Shown here: in pieces, positions 44,690 to 53,901 of the stretch | Position numbering within the stretch: position 1 is the stretch's first letter | How the letters are laid out: each line of letters begins with the position of its first letter | Source: Lysinibacillus sphaericus | GTDB taxonomy: Bacteria > Bacillota > Bacilli > Bacillales_A > Planococcaceae | Length of the DNA stretch: 64,000 nucleotides | NCBI RefSeq assembly: GCF_001629735.1 | Contig: NZ_CP015224.1 | Coordinates: forward strand, 1,798,001-1,862,000 | Direction: 5' to 3' | Made by a program: the position numbers and the translations under genes | Notes under the pieces: generated by a model | What the model saw: the letters and a program-made list of their open reading frames with translations, nothing else | Database searches by the model: none | Told to the model about the DNA's origin: nothing

Positions 44690-44812
44690 TAACGCCGGTT
44701 TTTTGGCGTTCTTCCCGTCATTTTTTGGCGTGTTTTTACAACACCTTTACAATCACCGCCACATAATGCCGTTTGTTACGCCATATTTTGGCGGTTCTTA
44801 TATAAGAAAGCG
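44690..44812. repeat. Cluster of CGCC/GGCG inverted repeats
   Basis: Within about 120 bases there are AACGCCGGTTTTTTGGCGTT (20 bases), TTTTTTGGCGTG, ACCGCCACA, ATGCCG and ACGCCATATTTTGGCGG. They are short GC dyads in an AT-rich stretch, upstream of the penicillin acylase gene (starting 206 bases before its ATG). They could be protein-binding sites or overlapping hairpins. Confidence 0.55.
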
Positions 44813-44964
44813 ATACTAAAGTTACATTATCAACGTTTATTAAACATATTGTTTGACCTTCATTACATTGTAGTAACTGTTCATTTTGTAATCATAAATT
44901 TACAATTTGTACTTAAATATCTATTGACATTATATTGACTTTCAGAAAATTAGAAAAAGGCGAT

Positions 44965-45125
44965 TTATACCGAGCCATGAGGTTAAGATACCTTATGTAA
45001 CTATCAACAAAAATTGGGAAATGACTGCTGAAGAAACTTCTTTCTGAAGTGTAGGCATTCTTTCAAAAGACACTTTTAAAGATTTTATTAAAAGAAATGC
45101 TGCTAGGGGTCTTAGTGGTTAAGCT
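44965..45125 (+). pseudogene. Short coding relic
   Basis: One frame gives IPSHEVKIPYVTINKNWEMT, then AEETSF and a stop, and then another frame continues SVGILSKDTFKDFIKRNAARGLSG with a stop. The text looks protein-like but is too short to identify. Treat as a tentative relic. Confidence 0.3.
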
Positions 45126-45211
45126 ATGAAACAAAACGAGGAGAATTAACTATAAAATTAGAAAATAAAGACTTTTAACCAAGATACTTCTACATTAAAA
45201 GGCGACATTTC

Positions 45212-45340
45212 CTACATATTAAACATGTATAAGGACCACCATTCATCCCCTGCCGATAGAAAAACAGAAAGAAACAACCAGACACAAAAAAACATAAAAG
45301 CATTTATAACACAAAGGATTATTTCTATTATATCTTTCAT
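45212..45340 (-). CDS. Possible 42-residue membrane peptide
   Basis: ATG 45340 has AAGGAG 6 bases before it and opens a 42-codon frame: MKDIIEIILCVINAFMFFCV, WLFLSVFLSAGDEWWSLYMF, NM. One long hydrophobic helix is followed by an acidic, tryptophan-rich end. No family is recognised. It could be a small membrane protein; there is no antitoxin-like RNA that I can see. Confidence 0.45.
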   Translation of the reverse strand: MKDIIEIILCVINAFMFFCVWLFLSVFLSAGDEWWSLYMFNM

Positions 45341-45464
45341 GTTGCTCTCCTTATTTTTGCAACTTTACTTTGAAATTTAACATCCTTCTTCAATTAACTT
45401 GCTTCGTTTGTTTAAGTAGAAAAGGCTCTACTCCATGCATGAAGTAAGGCCTCGATTAGTTCAA

Positions 45465-46136
45465 TTATTTTTTATACAGAAATTTAGAAATATTTTTTGT
45501 AAGCTCTTCATATGAAGAATTCTTTCCCCGCTGGTTATACCACTTTCGAATCGTTTCTACTAACCAAAACGGTACAGAATTTCCATCTATTAAATGATAG
45601 TATTGCTCATATCCTTTTTTTAAATGCTCCCATCGAAAATCATTACCTTTTAGTGTGTATTCAGAAACATCAATTATTTTTGCTCTTCCATTTTGTAGTA
45701 AAATATTTTTCAAATGGATATCACGAGGGTTAAGGCCCTTATTCCGAACATATTCTCTTGCATCCTCCACTTCATTTACAACCTGTTCTGGAATGTGAAT
45801 ACCTAGTAATATGCAGTCAAAGAGAGTTTTTCCTTCTTCGTAACTTAAAACAAGGAACTCGTCATATGAAGCAAAACACGTTGGAAAGAAAGGTGAATTT
45901 TGTAATATTCGGTAAACATCAGCTTCAACTTTTACTTTGTGTACTTTGTCCTTGGCATATATTTTAAATGCATAAGCTGGGGAGGAAAGGGACTGAAAAA
46001 CAGCCGCATCTGTTCCGACACCTATACACTTCAAATCATTAGCTTCACCACTTATAGTTACTGGCTCGTTATTTGGATTTGAAAAAACTTTAATTTTAGA
46101 AAGAGAATCTATAGCTTTGTCCCAGTCGTTTTCCAT
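45465..46136 (-). CDS. Protein kinase-like protein (YrzF/YbdM type)
   Basis: The 223-residue protein is a small kinase-fold protein: LKCIGVGTDAAVFQSLSSPA (glycine loop), YAFKIYAKDKVHKVKVEADV (Lys and Glu), EYVRNKGLNPRDIHLKNILL (catalytic loop, with R-D and N) and AKIIDVSEYTLKGNDFRWEH (D of the DFG-equivalent in IIDVSEY). It resembles the short Bacillus Ser/Thr kinases YrzF and YbdM. AAGGGGAG precedes the ATG. It is isolated in the accessory zone. Confidence 0.87.
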   Translation of the reverse strand: MENDWDKAIDSLSKIKVFSNPNNEPVTISGEANDLKCIGVGTDAAVFQSLSSPAYAFKIYAKDKVHKVKVEADVYRILQNSPFFPTCFASYDEFLVLSYEEGKTLFDCILLGIHIPEQVVNEVEDAREYVRNKGLNPRDIHLKNILLQNGRAKIIDVSEYTLKGNDFRWEHLKKGYEQYYHLIDGNSVPFWLVETIRKWYNQRGKNSSYEELTKNISKFLYKK

Positions 46137-46452
46137 ATAATCTCCCCTTCATTAACATTGAAGAAAATTACAATACCCAATTACTTTAATAGTGGCTAAA
46201 TGCTCAAGGGATATCATTTTCATCATTATTTTGAATACATATTCTTAGACTTTATTAGATTACTGACCATCAAACTTTGCTAATTCCTTTAAAGTGTAAC
46301 ATCCATTTGTTCTTTTACTAATTCGTTAGTTAAAGTACATTTCTTCACAATATTCAAATGAATTTCAAATAAACATTCAACAATAAAATCAGCTCTAAGA
46401 AAAACTAATGAGGTGATTTATATCAAACTTTATTATAAACGTTTATCTTTTT

Positions 46453-46995
46453 TTACAAAACTACATATGATTCAAATGTTACATATAGTATTTTCATTAT
46501 ATTCCGTCCTTTCTTAGGCTTACTAAATACGATGCAGTCCAATTCAGTGTCTCCTACAACTTTCTTATTTAAATTTTGAACAGCAGCCTTAAGAGCATCA
46601 CCAAGTCTTGAAGTATCTACGCTTTTAAACCTAGGAGCATTGGAATGATATCCCTTTTCTAATGACCGTTAAAAAAACTTAGTTGCTGCCTCAGTAATCT
46701 CACACAACGCTAGGTCTGTTTGTTGTGGGCTTTTAGCACAAAAACTTATCTCTACATTGACTGTAGAAAATCCGTGGTATTGAACCTTAGATTCGTTGGC
46801 TGTTAAACCTAACCATTCTACATGCTTCCAATCTGCTCTGCCTCGTCTATACTCTGGTAGCTTGCCATTCACCCTATAAATCGTATGGCAACGACCCTGA
46901 ATATCCATTGATGCAATGCCCCAAAGCCTCGGTGCTTTTGATTTCCAAGTTCCGTAATGATAGTAGCATCTTGAATCATCTTCATCCATTCCCAT
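46453..46995 (-). pseudogene. Unknown gene interrupted by an in-frame stop
   Basis: From ATG 46995 (or 46989, MDEDDSRCYYHYGTWKSKAP) the frame runs to EITEAATKFF and a TAA at 46669-46671, then continues in the same frame without stop: RSLEKGYHSNAPRFKSVDTS, RLGDALKAAVQNLNKKVVGD, TELDCIVFSKPKKGRNIMKI and ends VTFESYVVL at 46453. The second half is clearly coding in style, so one mutation has split a protein of about 180 residues. Inside is YHYGTWKSKAPRLWGIAS and EWLGLTANESKVQYHGFSTV. The family is not recognised. Confidence 0.7.
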
Positions 46996-47191
46996 TCCTC
47001 GATTATCGCGAAACGCATGTTATTGAACATTTTAAAATGACTTTATGGAGAAAAATAGCGAAGGTAAGCTAAATGACTTTGTATTTGACTACTTCCAAAA
47101 CATGAAATATACATAACGTGGTGTCGATACAGTAGAAAGTGAAATCGTAAAATAAGTTGAAGGAAAGCTCTTTTAAAGAAATAAATGATTA

Positions 47192-47216
47192 GCCACTAAA
47201 CGAGTGGCCTTTTTAA
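47192..47216 (+). terminator. Small terminator before speG
   Basis: GCCACT and AGTGGC pair around AAACG, followed by CTTTTTAA. Upstream (47040-47180) are scattered coding-like scraps such as LNDFVFDYFQNMKYT and RGVDTVESEIVK, probably a dead gene; no feature can be fixed. Confidence 0.65.
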
Positions 47217-47302
47217 TAGAAACAACTATATAATTACTTGACTATATAGTTACTATACAGTCTAAAATTCTTGAGAAATCTATTTTTTAGGAGAGAAAAA
47301 GA

Positions 47303-47827
47303 ATGCTAGATAGTATAAAATTAAGACCTTTAGAACGAGAAGATTTAAAATATGTTCATAAATTAAACAATGATTCTAAGATAATGTCATATTGGTTTGA
47401 AGAGCCCTATGAATCTTTTGTAGAGCTGCAAGATTTATTTGATAAACATATTCATAAACAAAGTGAAAGACGCTTTATTGTGGAAGATGAAAAGAAAATT
47501 ATCGGGCTAGTTGAGCTAGTAGAGATTGACCTAATCCATCGTAACGCGGAATTCCAGATTATTATTGATCCTAACTTTCAAGGAAAAGGGTATGCTTTCA
47601 CTGTTACTACACTCGCTATGAAATATGCTTTTAATAATTTAAATCTACACAAAGTTTATTTATTAGTCGATAAACAAAACGAAAAAGCTATTCATATTTA
47701 TAAAAAAGCTGGATTTAGTATAGAGGGAGAACTTAGGGAGGAGTTTTTTACTGGTGGTTCTTATAGAGATGCTCTTCGTATGTGCATTTTTCAAAACGAG
47801 TTTCATAATAAAAAATCGTATGCTTAA
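47303..47827 (+). CDS. speG: Spermidine N1-acetyltransferase
   Basis: SpeG acetylates spermidine or spermine with acetyl-CoA, protecting the cell from polyamine excess. The 174-residue protein follows the enterobacterial SpeG sequence closely: [80 protein letters not shown] (acetyl-CoA loop) and [27 protein letters not shown] stands before ATG. It has no operon partner and sits between relics, which fits acquisition by transfer. Confidence 0.93.
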   Translation: MLDSIKLRPLEREDLKYVHKLNNDSKIMSYWFEEPYESFVELQDLFDKHIHKQSERRFIVEDEKKIIGLVELVEIDLIHRNAEFQIIIDPNFQGKGYAFTVTTLAMKYAFNNLNLHKVYLLVDKQNEKAIHIYKKAGFSIEGELREEFFTGGSYRDALRMCIFQNEFHNKKSYA

Positions 47828-48039
47828 CTTATACATGTAAGATACTTTTATTATTTTAAATTTTAAAAAAGCCCAAGCTATTCTGAACTGAACACGATAA
47901 AGTAGACAGTTGAATAAGAGACCATTCTCTTCATTAAACAGCGATTAAATGACTACGGTTGCTGCGGGGGCACTGAAAAACTTACATTCCTATGACGGCT
48001 TAACTTTTTTAGATAAAAGTAAGGTACATTTTGGTTCAA

Positions 48040-48285
48040 TCAAATAGATGTACCTTGTTTTTTGTCTATTCCTTCTTTTTCACATAGAAGTTTCAATATT
48101 CGTTTCAGATTGACGGCGAATATTGTTGCTCCTTGTATTTCTATGCCAAATAAGCCCGCTGTTTTAGCCGTATTATAGCCCTGTAAATTTTTAAATTCAT
48201 TATTTTTCGCTTCAATTATATCGTTCTTTCGCAAGTATTTTAAATTCATCCATTTCTTAAAAAATAATTGGTCTTTATGTTCCAT
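48040..48285 (-). pseudogene. IS1182-family transposase C-terminal fragment
   Basis: The short frame reads KYLRKNDIIEAKNNEFKNLQ, GYNTAKTAGLFGIEIQGATI, FAVNLKRILKLLCEKEGIDK, the end of a second, different IS1182-type transposase with its E-A-K-N-x-E-x-K stretch. Everything upstream is missing. Confidence 0.8.
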
Positions 48286-48606
48286 AAATTTAATTCTGAT
48301 AGAGTATGTTTTACTTTTGGCTTCTTCTTTATAGCACCTTCCACTTACATTTTTCTATGTCAAAGGAGTATGTTTCTGCTCTGCTTGATTAGCACCCTGA
48401 TTTCATATCATCTTTCTATTTTAGACACAGGAAAAATCACTCATTATTTTGAGTAACTTTCATTTTTCACTTAATATTGTTTAGGTTCTTCTTTTGAAAT
48501 AATTTTTATTCCTTCAGAATAATTTTTATTTCCCCCCATCTATTGCACTGATACAAATGTTTATAGAAGATATTAGCCCATACGATCTATGCCCACCTTT
48601 TATCCA

Positions 48607-49029
48607 TCATTCTAAATACTCTTGAGCTAGTTTCTGGTTTTTATAGATTGCCATACCTGTTTTTAATTTTTTAAAACCCAATTTTTCATAAAAAGAATCA
48701 TTTCCTGTTGTTGCGATTAATTGAATGCAAGAAACATCTTCTAACTGTTTAATGATGTCATTTAATAGAATTCGTGCAATGCCTCTTCCTTGGTAATCTT
48801 TATGAACAACAACATCGTAAATAGCAGCATTAAATACACCGTCAGAAAGGGCTCTACAAACACCAACAATTTTGTTGTCTTTTAATCCAATTACCATATG
48901 AGTACTGGCGTTGAAAACTTTTTTTATTATACCTTCGTCATGCTTCATCCACCCAACCGATTGATAAATATCTTTTAACATTGGTAGATCACTTTCTTCT
49001 AATTCATATTTAAGTTTAAGCAAAACCAT
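48607..49029 (-). CDS. GNAT family acetyltransferase
   Basis: The 140-residue protein has [20 protein letters not shown] (acetyl-CoA loop QGRGIA), [20 protein letters not shown] and ends [15 protein letters not shown]. The start is set at ATG 49029, which has GTGGGA 8 bases before; an upstream ATG at 49089 lacks a site. The substrate is unknown. Confidence 0.85.
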   Translation of the reverse strand: MVLLKLKYELEESDLPMLKDIYQSVGWMKHDEGIIKKVFNASTHMVIGLKDNKIVGVCRALSDGVFNAAIYDVVVHKDYQGRGIARILLNDIIKQLEDVSCIQLIATTGNDSFYEKLGFKKLKTGMAIYKNQKLAQEYLE

Positions 49030-49104
49030 TTTGATTCCCACATCCTCTTTGTATCTATTATTTTCATACCATTTAACATATAATACCATAATATAGAATG
49101 ATAT

Positions 49105-49250
49105 TTTTTAATGGTTGCATTCAGCAACTCTTTCATGCCACGTCCTTTTTACGATATTTTCCTTACCGCGCTTAATAGTTGATGCTGATAAAGCGATGTG
49201 TGAGGCTATCCAATGCTGTTTTTTCCATCTAATCACCCAGTTTAGAATTT
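49105..49250 (-). pseudogene. Relic with an ArpU/sigma-like helix-turn-helix
   Basis: A minus-strand frame gives EVQILNWVIRWKKQHWIASH and IALSASTIKRGKENIVKRTW, which looks like the helix-turn-helix end of phage ArpU-type regulators. It has no start and no intact neighbour, so it is probably a leftover of a mobile element. Confidence 0.35.
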
Positions 49251-49259
49251 GAACCTCTC

Positions 49260-49580
49260 TATCACCAGCAACCCTTTCTGAATCCTAAAGCATCTGCTGT
49301 ATTCATTAGTATGCTTTCTTTTACGATAGGTTTAACATCCTAAATTAGGAAATGCTAATGACAAAGTCATTATCCAAAGGGCAAAACCCATTTCGAGCAG
49401 TAGCATTTGTACAACGGCGGCTATAATTAATAAGACTTTCCAAAATGAATTATAATGGAATATCTACTATATGGCCCTTTATCTTTTTTTCTAAGTACCA
49501 CACCCCTTTACTTTAGATCGCCAATAAAAATAATTTCCCGTATAAATATTAAATTAAAAGCCACTATAAAGTTGCGTAGT
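49260..49580. other. Non-coding stretch
   Basis: I see no gene here. Short coding-like scraps occur but cannot be assigned. Confidence 0.4.
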
Positions 49581-49591
49581 GCGCCACTACT

Positions 49592-49635
49592 TAAAGGAGC
49601 TACAGAGTTATTCATCCTCTGTGGCTTTTTTGTTT
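49592..49635 (+). terminator. Stand-alone terminator
   Basis: GCTACAGAG and CTCTGTGGC pair and are followed by TTTTTTGTTTT. No gene ends just upstream, so it may close a lost gene or a small RNA. Confidence 0.6.
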
Positions 49636-49680
49636 TATAATGTTAATCGCTCAACTAAATGCTCGTTTGAGACACAAATA

Positions 49681-49719
49681 ATAGGAACCACTTTACGTAT
49701 GGGTGGCTCCTTTTTTCAG
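49681..49719 (+). terminator. Second stand-alone terminator
   Basis: AGGAACCAC pairs with GGGTGGCTCCT, followed by TTTTTTC. It lies about 50 bases after the first one. The rest of 49720-49991 shows nothing further. Confidence 0.6.
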
Positions 49720-49991
49720 CTTGATCATTTTCTAAACAGAAAGTGGTCCTGTAAATTTTTCATTTTTTCAAATTCTCCTTAAGCCAATTCCTCCTTTGGA
49801 AATGGCTCATTTTTTAAAGTTCCACCTATACATCAGACCGTATCTTCATGCTATTCACCAGAATCATCTACCTAAAATGATATGGATTATAGCGAGTTAT
49901 TTTTCTTCATCCTCCAGCGACTAATAATGAGGTCATTTCTCATGTTTCGAAACTTTATGCTCTAACTAAATGAACAGCTAGGAAAAATGTA

Positions 49992-50711
49992 TTAAAGGTC
50001 TGCTTGTCTCTTGTTATCTTTCAGGCTAATATACAATGAGCCATTTGTTTGAATCTGGGCAAAATAAACATCCTCAATATTATGAACTTTTTGTTTTTTC
50101 AGCTTCTTCATAAGCCACTCTTCTGTTAATTCAAGTTCAACTATATTCTCATAAATAAGCTGGCCATCTGAAATAACCTCTGTTGGCAAGTATGTTGGAG
50201 GTGCAATGTTTGCATGTACATCTTGCTTAGTAGCTGCTTGTGCTGAAGTCTTTTGTAAAACGCTCAACTTACCATCAGTCTCCAGTATTGCAAATTGTAT
50301 ATCCTGGACAGAGAAAATTGCTTGCTCCCTTAACATCATTGTAAGTTCGTCCATATGCAACCGATTTTTCTTTAAAGCGAATTCTAGAATTCGGCCATTT
50401 TGAATGACAATCGTTGGTTTGTCATCAAATAGTACACGTGCTTTTTTAGATTTCAAAGAAATGATGGTTACTACAAATGTTAAAAAAGCCCACCAAATTA
50501 ACGATATCATTCCATTCAAAAAAGGTGTTTCAGCTACTGCAGCAACCTGAGATGCTATTGAACCAATCGAAATACCGGTTATATAGTGGAAAAAAGTAAG
50601 TTGCCCAAGTTGTTTTTTTCCAAGGATTCGCGCCAAAATAAGTAGTGCAAAAAAAGAAAACAATGTTCTAACAGTCATTTCACCAAAATTAAGTGCAAAA
50701 AAGTGGTCCAT
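49992..50711 (-). CDS. DUF421 family membrane protein (YetF-like)
   Basis: The 239-residue protein has three helices near the N-terminus (TVRTLFSFFALLILARILGK, then QLTFFHYITGISIGSIASQV and MISLIWWAFLTFVVTIISL) followed by a soluble alpha/beta region: LFDDKPTIVIQNGRILEFAL, RLHMDELTMMLREQAIFSVQ, DIQFAILETDGKLSVL. These are all DUF421 landmarks, as in YetF and YrbG. YetF-type proteins are found in spore or membrane stress settings. AAGGAG precedes the ATG. Confidence 0.93.
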   Translation of the reverse strand: MDHFFALNFGEMTVRTLFSFFALLILARILGKKQLGQLTFFHYITGISIGSIASQVAAVAETPFLNGMISLIWWAFLTFVVTIISLKSKKARVLFDDKPTIVIQNGRILEFALKKNRLHMDELTMMLREQAIFSVQDIQFAILETDGKLSVLQKTSAQAATKQDVHANIAPPTYLPTEVISDGQLIYENIVELELTEEWLMKKLKKQKVHNIEDVYFAQIQTNGSLYISLKDNKRQADL

Positions 50712-50930
50712 ACAATACTTAGCTCCTTAAAACGTTGTTGAATAATAGCATGTACAAGAAACTCCTTCTAATGCTAAATTTCCGACAATTTGTTTAATTC
50801 GAACTGTAACGTGTGTGAGATGCTGCGGCTTTTAAATGTATAGGTAACTTTAATGTGTACAGATTAATATAAAGTAATAACAATCCTCAGCTGTCCACAA
50901 TTTACAAAAAGTTACACCTTAATGTACATA

Positions 50931-50957
50931 AAAAGACATTCCTTCAAGGAATGTCTA
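50931..50957 (-). terminator. Terminator after the 121-residue gene
   Basis: On the minus strand AGACATTCCTT and AAGGAATGTCT form a stem followed by TTTTATG. Confidence 0.85.
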
Positions 50958-50962
50958 AGCAT

Positions 50963-51328
50963 TTATCTATAGATATCTAATAAATTTAATAGGTACATTT
51001 CAGTTTCATTGATCGAAAGCATTATTTCTTTATGCAGTTGATCCTCCATATTTTCCTCAGAAATAAACTGTAAGTATTTATTTACTTCCAAAAAGAATTT
51101 TTCAAACTCTTGTAAGAACTCATCAATTTTTTGATCGCCAGGTGTGACTGATAAATAAATAGTTTTGAATAAATTAAAGTCACTATATGCATTACTTAAA
51201 AAATAGATGGCCAATATTTTATCGCTCGTGACATATGATTTTACAAAGGTCAGATTTTGTTTTAATTTTTTCAATGAATTTATAAGATTTGTAGTTTGTT
51301 TTAGCATATTAGCAGTATTACTATACAT
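50963..51328 (-). CDS. Unknown helical protein
   Basis: The 121-residue protein is predicted to be wholly helical and soluble: MYSNTANMLKQTTNLINSLK, NLTFVKSYVTSDKILAIYFL, DEFLQEFEKFFLEVNKYLQF, ISEENMEDQLHKEIMLSINE. No family is recognised. GGAGGTG stands before ATG. It has its own terminator. Confidence 0.75.
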   Translation of the reverse strand: MYSNTANMLKQTTNLINSLKKLKQNLTFVKSYVTSDKILAIYFLSNAYSDFNLFKTIYLSVTPGDQKIDEFLQEFEKFFLEVNKYLQFISEENMEDQLHKEIMLSINETEMYLLNLLDIYR

Positions 51329-51406
51329 CTAATAAACACCTCCAATTTAATAATAAGCAAAAAATCACCAAATTGGAATAATATTCTGCATTTTTCATCT
51401 TTTAAA

Positions 51407-51628
51407 TTACAATATCTTCCATTCGATGATGGCATCTGTCCAAACACCAATGATCAGTAATACAAATACCCAGCCTACAAACTGAATGTAGACTTTTAAT
51501 ACTGGGCTATCTGCAAATCCTCTTGAAAAGGGGCTCACCTTTAAAACATCATGAGGATATTTCAACAATATATATGAAAAACTGCCAAAAATGAACGTTA
51601 CCCATATAGCGGTCATGAACATGTCCAA
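51407..51628 (-). CDS. Small membrane protein of unknown function
   Basis: The 73-residue protein has two helices, MTAIWVTFIFGSFSYILL and VYIQFVGWVFVLLIIGVW, joined by a loop with KVSPFSRGFADSP. TTG 51628 has AGGAG 6 bases before it; ATG 51622 is the alternative. No family is recognised. Confidence 0.7.
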   Translation of the reverse strand: MDMFMTAIWVTFIFGSFSYILLKYPHDVLKVSPFSRGFADSPVLKVYIQFVGWVFVLLIIGVWTDAIIEWKIL

Positions 51629-51776
51629 GTTTCACTCCTAAACATCAAGATTCAACTATCACATACTTATTATATTTATCCCCCTACTCTCTTGTGCCAT
51701 CGTTGCTGTAATGCCTGCATCCTCATTTAAAACAAAATAAAATGAGCTCGATCAAAACTTGAGCTCATAGATTCTT

Positions 51777-51941
51777 TTATCCTAATGGATAATAAGGTTC
51801 ATAAATTGGATGCCAATAATATGGGGGTCTAACACCAATACTCGGTGTAAACCAGCTGTCATTTACATAATGAATGTTTAATGGATTTACGTTATTTTCT
51901 AGTAACCGTGTCACTTCTGGGAAAAATTCAATCTCCATGCT
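51777..51941 (-). CDS. Small Tyr/Pro-rich protein
   Basis: ATG 51941, with AGGGGG 9 bases before it, gives a 54-residue protein: MEIEFFPEVTRLLENNVNPL, NIHYVNDSWFTPSIGVRPPY, YWHPIYEPYYPLG. The Tyr/Pro-rich tail recalls spore coat proteins. A longer frame begins at 52037 but lacks a ribosome site and overlaps the divergent SDR gene. Confidence 0.55.
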   Translation of the reverse strand, partial: SMEIEFFPEVTRLLENNVNPLNIHYVNDSWFTPSIGVRPPYYWHPIYEPYYPLG

Positions 51942-52023
51942 AACAATCCCCCTGCGATTATAGTCGTTTCCTTGCTTTAACATACGAAGGTAATCAATCA
52001 TAGTATATGTTGAAAAGGAGGGA

Positions 52024-53024
52024 TTGGTTATTAACAATCCAAGTGACGGGCAAGCTAAAGATAACCAAGATTTAATGGAACAAATTCGTTTTTATCAAAA
52101 ATGGTTTGAGGACAATAAAAAAGAAGATCCATACCCTCAATATCCTGTCTATGGAAAAATTACGCAATATAAAGAAGTACCCCTTACCCAACCCGAACAA
52201 AGGCAGCTTCGTCAACCTGGTCTCGAAAGCTTAATGGTGCCGAAGCCTATCATTGAAAACCCTCATTATAAAGGTAGTGGAAAATTAAAAGGGAAAGTTG
52301 CCCTTATTACTGGAGGTGATAGTGGTATGGGTGCAGCTGCTGCGATTGCCTTTGCGAAAGAGGGGGCTGATGTAGCAATTGCTTATTTAGATGAGCATGA
52401 GGACCTACTCGAACTAAAAATAGAATTGAGGAACTAGGAAAAAAATGTTTACTCCTTCCAGGGGATCTCCGTGAAAAAAAACAATGCGAAGATATTGTTT
52501 TTGAAACCATTCATACGCTTGGACGCTTAGATATATTATGTAACCATGTTGGCATTCAGTTTCAACAAAATGACCTGACTGACATTACAGATGAACAATT
52601 CGATGAAACGTTTAAACTTAATATTTATTCACACTTTTATACGACCAGAGCAGCCCTCCCTTATTTACAAGCTGGTAGCTCCATTATTGGTACCGCTTCA
52701 GTTGTAGCTTATGCTGGGGAGCCTTTATTAATCGATTACTCTGCAACAAAAGCAGCTATCGTCGGCTGGACTCGTTCTTTAGCAAAAAGCATTGCTAAAA
52801 AGCAGATTCGCGTCAATGCTATTGCCCCTGGTCGAATTTGGACACCACTGATCCCCTCCAGTTTTTCCTCTGACGAAAACGCATTACATGGAGGAAATCT
52901 TTTTAACCGAATGGCACAGCCCTTTGAGGTGGCCCCTACATTCGTTTATTTAGCATCGGATGATTCTAGACATGTAACGGGGCAAGTTTTACATGTGGAT
53001 GGTGGAGAATCCACCCATTCGTAG
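52024..53024 (+). pseudogene. Frameshifted SDR oxidoreductase (YhdF/YhxC-like)
   Basis: The first frame (to about 52390) reads [50 protein letters not shown]; a one-base loss then shifts into a second frame that runs to 53024: [80 protein letters not shown] and [16 protein letters not shown]. Catalytic Ser, Tyr and Lys are all kept, so the shift looks recent or could be a sequencing error. An ATT at 52030 stands 8 bases after GGAGG, before NNPSDGQAKDNQ; the TTG at 52024 is only 2 bases from it. Confidence 0.85.
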
Positions 53025-53035
53025 CTCGGAAAGAA

Positions 53036-53073
53036 AACTCAGGCAACAATTAATCGTATGCTGAGTTTTTTTA
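53036..53073 (+). terminator. Terminator after the SDR gene
   Basis: AAACTCAG and CTGAGTTTTTTT pair at the base of a hairpin whose inner part is loose; the T-run is clear. Confidence 0.7.
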
Positions 53074-53650
53074 ATTTCTCTCTTCAAAGGTTTAAAAAAA
53101 TATTTTAACAACTTTTCCTCTTTATTTCATTTACTTTTCAATTTATTGACAGTGGTTATGTTCATAACTACGACAACATACATTAATTGCGGGATAGCAA
53201 CTTTAACATCGCCCCCAAGATGTTTTTGTACAACGCTATCCCAGCTTTACAGCGTAGTTTTTGGCGATCATACTACTCTTCTATCAGCTTTCTCTACGTT
53301 GTTATCCCTTCCGTAGTAAAGAATATCTCAACATATCTCTACATTCGCCAGTCACACTTGGACATACATATTGTCTTAAATAGCTCTCTTCTTTAAAATT
53401 GAATTTGGTTAGTAACTGCTATGTTTTCTTCAGCAACAATGGCTTGTATCCTCACCAGCCCTAACGATAGCCATTGCTATGCAAACATCATATATTCCCT
53501 CACTACTATCACCTCTCCGTTAACCAATAAATCAATTATTCCCATATCATATACACCCATAGATACAGGCGTAATTGATAGTCCGCTCTTAAAGTCATCC
53601 CTACCTAGGCATTACCCTATGCACCATCGACCATTACATTCATATAATTG
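53074..53650. other. Non-coding stretch
   Basis: An 88-codon frame at 53421 has no ribosome site and no protein-like pattern. GGGATAGCAAC (53188-53198) and GTTGTTATCCC (53298-53308) flank it loosely. I see no reliable feature. Confidence 0.4.
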
Positions 53651-53670
53651 TACTGAAGGGAGTGGCAATA

Positions 53671-53895
53671 GTGCCTTGGCAACATAAAATTTACTATTTA
53701 ATTGGGCAACCGGTCGGTGTTTCGTTGACGAATGGGCAAGGGACATCTGGTGTTCTTTGTGGCGTTTCAGGTGGGAAGCTTCTTGTTCTCGAATATTTGT
53801 ATCAAAGCCAATTTGCTTTAAAGCAATATGATTTTCATATGATTCAAGATGTTAATGGTTTTCCGCCTTGTCAAATGCGGCAGCCGTTATATTAA
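53671..53895 (+). CDS. Small beta-rich protein, perhaps spore-associated
   Basis: GTG 53671 follows GAAGGGAG by 8 bases. The 74-residue protein reads MPWQHKIYYLIGQPVGVSLT, NGQGTSGVLCGVSGGKLLVL, EYLYQSQFALKQYDFHMIQD. It has the strand order of a small Sm-like barrel, seen in some Bacillus coat-associated proteins. A GTG codon nine bases upstream (53662) overlaps the ribosome site. A mini-element begins seven bases after its stop. Confidence 0.68.
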   Translation: MPWQHKIYYLIGQPVGVSLTNGQGTSGVLCGVSGGKLLVLEYLYQSQFALKQYDFHMIQDVNGFPPCQMRQPLY

Positions 53896-53901
53896 AAGTA
53901 T

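Noticed and set aside
47303..47827. Generic RimJ/RimL call for this acetyltransferase
   Set aside because: The sequence follows SpeG so closely over its length that the specific name is better supported.
53421..53687. Open frame of 88 codons on the plus strand
   Set aside because: It has no ribosome site, unusual codon use and no protein-like pattern; it overlaps the ribosome site of the small gene at 53671.
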